Assembly (NCBI GenBank): GCA_900074885.1
Contig: FJUW01000068.1
Location: 34,559-98,558 of the forward strand
Length of the DNA stretch: 64,000 nt
Direction of reading: 5' to 3'
DNA from: Rhynchosporium graminicola
Taxonomy: Eukaryota; Ascomycota; Leotiomycetes; Helotiales; Ploettnerulaceae
A program made the position numbers and the translations under genes. Numbering within the stretch: the first letter of the stretch is position 1; every line of letters starts with the position of its first letter. This document shows positions 59,120 to 64,000 of this stretch, piece after piece. Under the pieces are notes generated by a model. It did not search any database, was not told the origin of the DNA, and worked only from the letters and a program-made list of their open reading frames with translations.

Positions 59120-59275
59120 CGTTGACAAGGTACAGGGTGTAGGTGCCAGGTACAACAAGGTACATGGGCAAGGTACTGAACCAGGTACTAAGACCATGTA
59201 CTGACAAGGTACAGGGTGTGTATGCTAATGCAGGCAAAACTGACCAAGGTAATGGTAAACTGACCAAGGTACTGG
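59120..59275. repeat. Degenerate GGTAC minisatellite inside the H LTR
   Basis: Words of the type CAAGGTACAGGG, CCAGGTAC and CAAGGTACTG recur roughly every 10-25 bp, and again, inverted, at about 61215-61385 in the other LTR. It is therefore a family feature and not a local expansion. Confidence 0.7.
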
Positions 59276-59289
59276 TTACAAATCCAACA

Positions 59290-61130
59290 ACCCTGATATA
59301 GCCTTAGCTATTCAGAATAATGAGCGATTAATTCAAGAGCAGAAAGAGGCTTATAGCGTATATAAAAACGTTATTAATTTAGCTTGCCAGGCTTTTATTA
59401 GCTCTAAATCAGACGAAGAAATTAGGCTATCACCTGATCCGGAAAGAATCCTTATTAAAAAGGACCCGGAAGTAGTTATCTACGAGCCTAAGAGCTATAA
59501 AGAAGCTATAAATAGTCCTTATAAGGATTATTGGCTAAAAGCTATAAATAAAGAAATTGCCTCTCTTGAAAATCATAATACGTGGAAAGTAGTCGATAGT
59601 AATACTAAGACTATAAAACAACTAAAAACTCGCTAGGTCTATAAGATCAAAGAACTAGAGAGCGAGTACTACGAATTCAAAGCTAGATTCGTAGCTAAGG
59701 GGTTTGAGCAATTATACGGTATAAACTACCTAGATACATAAGCTAGTGTAGTAAAGCAAATGGCTTAGCGTCTAATATTTGCCTTAGCAGTACTCTATAA
59801 GTAGTATATATATAAGATCGATATGATCTCCGCTTTTACACAGAGTGATATAGACGTTAATACCTTATATATTTGCCCCCCGGAAGGCGTAGATTATTAC
59901 GCTAATAAACTCCTCCTACTCTGGAAAGCGTTATATAGTCTTAAGCAATCAGCTAGACTATAGTTTATTATGCTAAAGGAGGTATTAGTTAATAAATTCG
60001 GATTTAAGTTAATCCTATCCGAAAATTGCATATTAGTTAATAAAGAGCTTAAGATTATAATCTGTATATACGTGGATGATCTAGCTCTAATTAGCCTTGA
60101 TATAAGTACTATTAAGTCCTTGATTGAAGAATTAAAACACTTCTTTAAACTCAAGGACTTAGAGCTAATAAAAGACTAATTAGGAATTGAAATTGACTAT
60201 AATAGAGATCAGGGCTATATGAAGCTCTATCAAGCTAGCTATATAGAGAAGGTACTAGCTCGGTTTGACTTATCAGATTATAAACCGAAAAATACGCCTA
60301 TGGATTAAAAGGTCAAATTAGAACCTAATCCTAATAAAGCTACTAAGGAAGATATATTATGGTTTCAGCAAGTAATAGGCTGCTTACTATTCCTTACGCT
60401 AGCTACTAGGACTGATATAAGCTACGCTATGATCAAATTAGCTAGGTTCTCTAGTAACCCTAGCGATACGCATATCTTAGCTGCAAAGAACGTACTTAGA
60501 TACCTTAAAGGTTCTATTAAACTAGGCTTAGTTTATATCAATAGCTCTAGTAAATACGTTAGCGGATACTGCGATTCTGACTATGCCGGAGATATTGGTA
60601 CGGCTAAGTCCACTAGCGGCTATTCCTTCTATATAGGAAGCTGTTTATTCTCTTGGAAGTCGAAATTGCAATCGATTATAGCTCAGTCTACTATAGAAGC
60701 TGAATATATAGCTATTAATTCGGCAGTTAAAGAAGCGGTATATATAAGACAACTTCTTACCGAATTAGGCTATTACTTCCAAGAAAGGTTCCCGGTATTT
60801 ACTGATAATAACGGCGCTTTATTACTCTCTAAAAACCCTTAATTCCATGAGAGAACTAAGCATATAGCCGTGAAGTACCACTTTGTTAGGGACCTAATTA
60901 ATTAAGGTACTATAGATTTAATCTATATTAGTACTTTGAAGCAAAAGGCAGACGGGTTTACTAAAGCCCTAGATAGGCCTAAATTAAAGGAGTTTATAAA
61001 ACACCTTGAACTAGCTTATTAGAGCTAGTAATTCAAAATATTATAAGAGAATTAGGTTTATTTAACCTAGGAGGGTAGCTATGAGGTGGCATTTCCATTC
61101 CTTATTATATTTCTTTTGTAATAACCTAAG
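59290..61130 (+). pseudogene. Copia RT and RNase H relic of element H (inverted segment)
   Basis: The frame starts PDIALAIQNNERLIQEQ at the ACCCT footprint. RT shows WLKAINKEIASLENHNTW near 59530, KARFVAKGF near 59680 and the catalytic IYVDDLALIS near 60067-60096. RNase H has GYCDSDYAGD near 60565, STSGYSFYIGSCLFSWKSK near 60612, and QSTIEAEYIAINSA near 60690. The C-terminal QKADGFTKALDRPKLKEF lies near 60940. All of this is standard Copia. About nine stops, TAA/TAG, interrupt it. It has a light mutation load and was probably active recently. Confidence 0.9.
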
Positions 61131-61185
61131 GGTATTCGATTAGTGATTTACCTTATATAGTTCTGTTTTAAAACTGACTATAAGG

Positions 61186-61202
61186 CTCTGATTAAGGGGG
61201 CG
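61186..61202 (+). other. Polypurine tract of element H
   Basis: A purine-rich tract ending in AAGGGGGCG abuts TGTTGGATTTG, the LTR start, in the orientation of the inverted RT-RNase H segment. Confidence 0.7.
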
Positions 61203-61690
61203 TGTTGGATTTGTAACTAGTACCTTAGTCAGTTTACCAGTACCTTGGTCAGTTTTGCCTGCATTAGCATACATACCCTGTACCTTGTCAGTACATAGTC
61301 TTAGTACCTGGTTCAGTACCTTGCCTATGTACCTTGTTGTACCTGGCACCTACACCCTGTACCTTGTCAATAGCCTGTACCCTGCATACTCTATTAGAGT
61401 TACTATGAAGGTTCTCGATAGAGTTCTACTACTCTCTAGTATGCATATCGTACTTCTAGAGGTTTCTACTAACGTACTACTGACATAGTATGATTCTACG
61501 GTATACGTGTCTTCTTCTATAGAGTTCTGTATTACGTAGTATAGAATATTCTAGAGAGCTCACATAGCTATATAAGTAGCTAGAATCTCTCCTGTAGTTA
61601 GCTCTCTTCAAGCAAACAAAGCAAGTCAAATTGATCACCTATTATTCTGTTATTCTGACCTTCGGCCGATTTCCACCCTCAATTTTCACA
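61203..61690 (+). repeat. Right, inverted LTR of H (488 bp)
   Basis: TGTTGGATTTGTAAC... to CTCAATTTTCACA. It is followed by AGGGT and the minus-strand integrase-RT linker. Confidence 0.92.
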
Positions 61691-64000
61691 AGGGTCTTTA
61701 GCGTGACTTCTAGTAGTAACGTTAGGTACCTAATTAGAGTAGTCCCTTCTACGTTTTATACCTCGTTTAGGTATTTCTACTATAGGTATTTCTTCGGCTA
61801 TATCGTTAAAGAGATCAAGTTCTGTATCTTCTATGACTCTTTCTTCATTTAATAAATTATCAGCCGTTTCACCGTCGATTTTCTCCGAGTTCTCAGCCCT
61901 AGATAGGTCTGATTTAGGAGTATTTATAAGTGAAGAAATCACGCGATTTGAACGGTCAGAGGTCTCGCAATCGTCAAGTGTCTCATCAAAGGATTCTAAT
62001 TCTTCCTTAGAGATCACTTCGTCCTTAAAGGTTAAATATTCCTTAATTAGGACGTTTTTAGAGCTTATAATAGCTCTCTTCTCAGGTATATATACTAAGA
62101 AGTTATTTACGGACTCATACCCTACGAGTATACCTCTATCGGATTTATCTTCAAACTTATTAGTTCTTTTATTAATAAGAACGTAAGTAAGAGAGCCTAA
62201 TACTCTAATATAATCAAGAGTAAGCTTTTTACCGAAGAGAACTTCAAAGGGACTCTTTTTAATGACCGAATTATAAGAGCGATTCTTTATATGAGCTATT
62301 CCTTGGATTATTTGAGGCTAAAGGAATAAGGGTATATTCTTATCTGTATAGATAGCTATAAGCCTTTCTATAAGATATCGATTTAAACGCTCTGCTATAC
62401 CGTTTTGCTCAGGAGAGTAAGGACTAGTATATTCACAAATAATACCTTTATCTTTACAAAAGATAGTCCATTTATTAGATTTAAACTCCCCAGCGTTATC
62501 TAGCTTCAAGGCTCTAATTTTAGCGACGATTTTTGATACACCTTACTTAAATTGAGTAGTTATCATATTATACCACTCGATTAAGGTATTATACGCATCA
62601 GCCTTATGTTTTAGAGCGTATACCCAAATAGCTCTAGAGCCTCTACAGGTAATAGTTAAGAAGTATCTTTCTCCCTTTAGACCTTTAATCTTAAAAGGGC
62701 CCGCTATATCTATATCAAAGACAGTAAGCGGAGGGGTATCCGACATAGGCTTAGTACTGCTTATAGCGTGTATTTTACCGCTATTACAAGCAGAACAGTC
62801 AGATGAATCTAACCCCTTTTGGATTTTCAATCCTTTAGATCCTTCTATAGTCTTATAGATAAACTCCTTATTAGTATGCAATAGACGCTTATAATATAGG
62901 TCTAATTTGCTACTTTTATTAGAGTCTACCTTAAAAGACACAGGCTCGAGCAGCTTATGATTTACGTCTACTTCTAAGTAGTACGTATTATAGTACTATC
63001 TAGCTTCTATATTAATAGAGCTATTAGATATATTCGCACCCTTTTTATTAAAGGTAACTTTCCAATCTTTATTAGTCAGTTTCTTAGAGCTTAGGAGAGT
63101 AGTTTTAAGGCTAGGTACGTAATTTACGTCTTTAATAAGTACTCTATCGCCTTCCCTAGTGATTATAGGGATATCTCCTCTACCTATTATAGGCAAAATA
63201 TCACTATTAGCGATAGTAATAGACTTCTTAGATACAGGTTTATAGTCTAATAACCAGCTTTTATTGGTGTATAATGCTCAGAAGCGCCAGAATCGAGTAC
63301 TATTCTATAGTTATATATAGTAGCGTAAGCTTGATCTGCTATACTACTATAACTACTACTACTGCTAGTACTACTGAAAGAACTCATAAGGGCCTTAGTA
63401 GACTCCTCTTTTGATTCTTTAGCGCCTTTACCTTTCGACTTCTTCTTAGTCGATTTATTAGGTATAAGCTCAGGGTGCTTTATATAGCAATTTGCCTCTA
63501 TATGGTTTGTTTTATTACAGTGACCATACTTCTTACTGCCTTTCGAATTCTTCCCCTTAAAAGCCCTATTAGCTTGTAAATCAGTAGAAGTATTTATTCT
63601 AGCCTCTTCTGATATAAGATCTCTTATTAAACCTTCTATATCGATAGAAGAAAGGTTATTAGAGATTTCTTCGTACTTCCTGGAAGTAAAAGAATTAAAA
63701 GAACTAGGTAAACCTTTAAATATAAGGCTAGCTAGTATAAGCTTTGGAATCTCACACTTGAGCTACTTTAAGTAGACTGAACTAGCTTGAATTACGCTAG
63801 TATACTCGTCTATATTCTTATAAGAGGAGTAGGTATTATCGATAATACGATTTATATGCCTACTGATCTCCTCTAGGCTAGTAGAACCGTAGGTAGCTAT
63901 AATAGCTTCCTATAGGTCTTTTGCGCTAGTCTTATCCTTGAATCTATCGAGGTTTTCAAGTGATATAATCGACTTAATAGCGCCTAAAGCCTTCTTATTT
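61691..64000 (-). pseudogene. Copia gag, protease and integrase relic of element H
   Basis: Reading leftwards from the window edge, gag has a CCHC knuckle near 63475-63530 (YGHCNKTNHIEANC, first Cys now Tyr). The protease reads DSGASEHYT near 63270-63295. A pre-integrase zinc region (RLLHTNKEFIY, then DCSACNSGKIH) spans about 62770-62900. The integrase DDE core shows VFDIDIAGPF near 62710, KLDNAGEFKS near 62490 and SPYSPEQNGIAER near 62400. An acidic linker ends IKRRRDYSN and then RSHAKDP at 61691-61730. A handful of stops, TAA/TAG, break the frame. The N-terminus and 5' LTR lie outside the window. Confidence 0.88.

Larger units (their letters stand above)
58733..59289 (-). repeat. Left LTR of H (557 bp)
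   Basis: TGTGAAAATTGAAGG... to CAAATCCAACA. It is the reverse complement of the LTR at 61203-61690 but about 69 bp longer, because of an expanded tetranucleotide-type tract. The part near 59115-59275 is built from recurring CAAGGTAC-like words. Confidence 0.92.
58733..64000 (-). mobile_element. Ty1/Copia element H with internal inversion (runs off the window)
   Basis: A Copia element inserted leftwards into D' (target probably AATTC, 58728-58732). Left to right it contains a minus-oriented LTR (58733-59289), the RT-RNase H half on the plus strand, a plus-oriented LTR (61203-61690), then integrase, protease and gag on the minus strand. The 5-bp word ACCCT follows the left LTR (59290-59294) and its complement AGGGT follows the right LTR (61691-61695). 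Joining these two points restores the coding frame. So a second LTR inserted into the coding region, and the segment between the two inverted LTRs then flipped. It is much less RIP-mutated than the Gypsy elements. Confidence 0.9.

Noticed and set aside
59897..60154. 85-codon minus-strand frame
   Set aside because: It is antisense to the Copia RT around the YVDD motif.
61255..61488. 77-codon frame in the H LTR, mirrored at 59004-59267
   Set aside because: It reads through the GGTAC minisatellite in both LTR copies; noncoding repeat.
61833..62186. 117-codon plus-strand frame
   Set aside because: It is the complement of the Copia integrase-RT linker and integrase end, which are recognisable on the minus strand.

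Overview
This window looks like a gene-poor, AT-rich block from a filamentous ascomycete (Pezizomycotina) with repeat-induced point mutation (RIP). Nearly every repeat has lost CpA/TpG and is saturated with TpA, and LTR pairs differ mainly by C:G to T:A transitions. Almost every in-frame stop is TAA or TAG where CAA, CAG or TGG is expected. The host is probably a plant-associated Dothideomycete-like fungus, but that is inference and I cannot name the species. There is no evidence of bacterial or viral DNA.

The left two thirds (about 0.8-42 kb) is a nest of transposons that I resolved by terminal sequences and 5-bp target-site duplications (TSDs). It starts with a truncated Ty3/Gypsy chromovirus (called Z, 780-4174). 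A hAT transposase gene follows, split by Gypsy element A (4907-11714, TSD CTAGC). Next is an old Gypsy pol fragment F, in three pieces. F is interrupted by element E (14779-28144, TSD TACTA), which carries element D in its left LTR (14950-21700, TSD ATATA). F is also interrupted by element B (28489-41960, TSD ATTTA), which carries element C (33802-40646, TSD GTTAT). Removing E restores one continuous translated frame in F.

An island of less mutated sequence (about 42.1-46.7 kb) holds a 593-bp TRIM-like mini-retrotransposon, a two-exon cysteine-rich secreted-protein gene (43040-43440, minus strand, effector-like, no ATG at its expected start), a Tc1/mariner relic, an 80-bp palindrome and a cluster of hairpins.

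The right third is a second nest. A minus-strand Tc1/mariner relic carries a solo TRIM LTR. A C-family element (C') is inserted into the relic, and a D-family element (D', from 47663) into C'. D' was then hit three times: by Gypsy element G (47847-56794, with an N gap and a likely assembly duplication), by a Z-family solo LTR (57190-57406), and by a Ty1/Copia element H (58733 to beyond the window). In H, the RT-RNaseH half has been flipped by recombination between two inverted LTRs.

The most interesting signal is an antisense open frame between pol and the 3' LTR in elements A, B, D and E, and separately in C. In A, B and D it keeps the same C-x2-C-x6-C spacing, with RIP having turned many Cys into Tyr. 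In D and E it is followed by a coiled-coil-like charged segment. It may be an undescribed companion gene of these retrotransposons. No intact transposon gene remains; the only candidate host gene is the cysteine-rich one.
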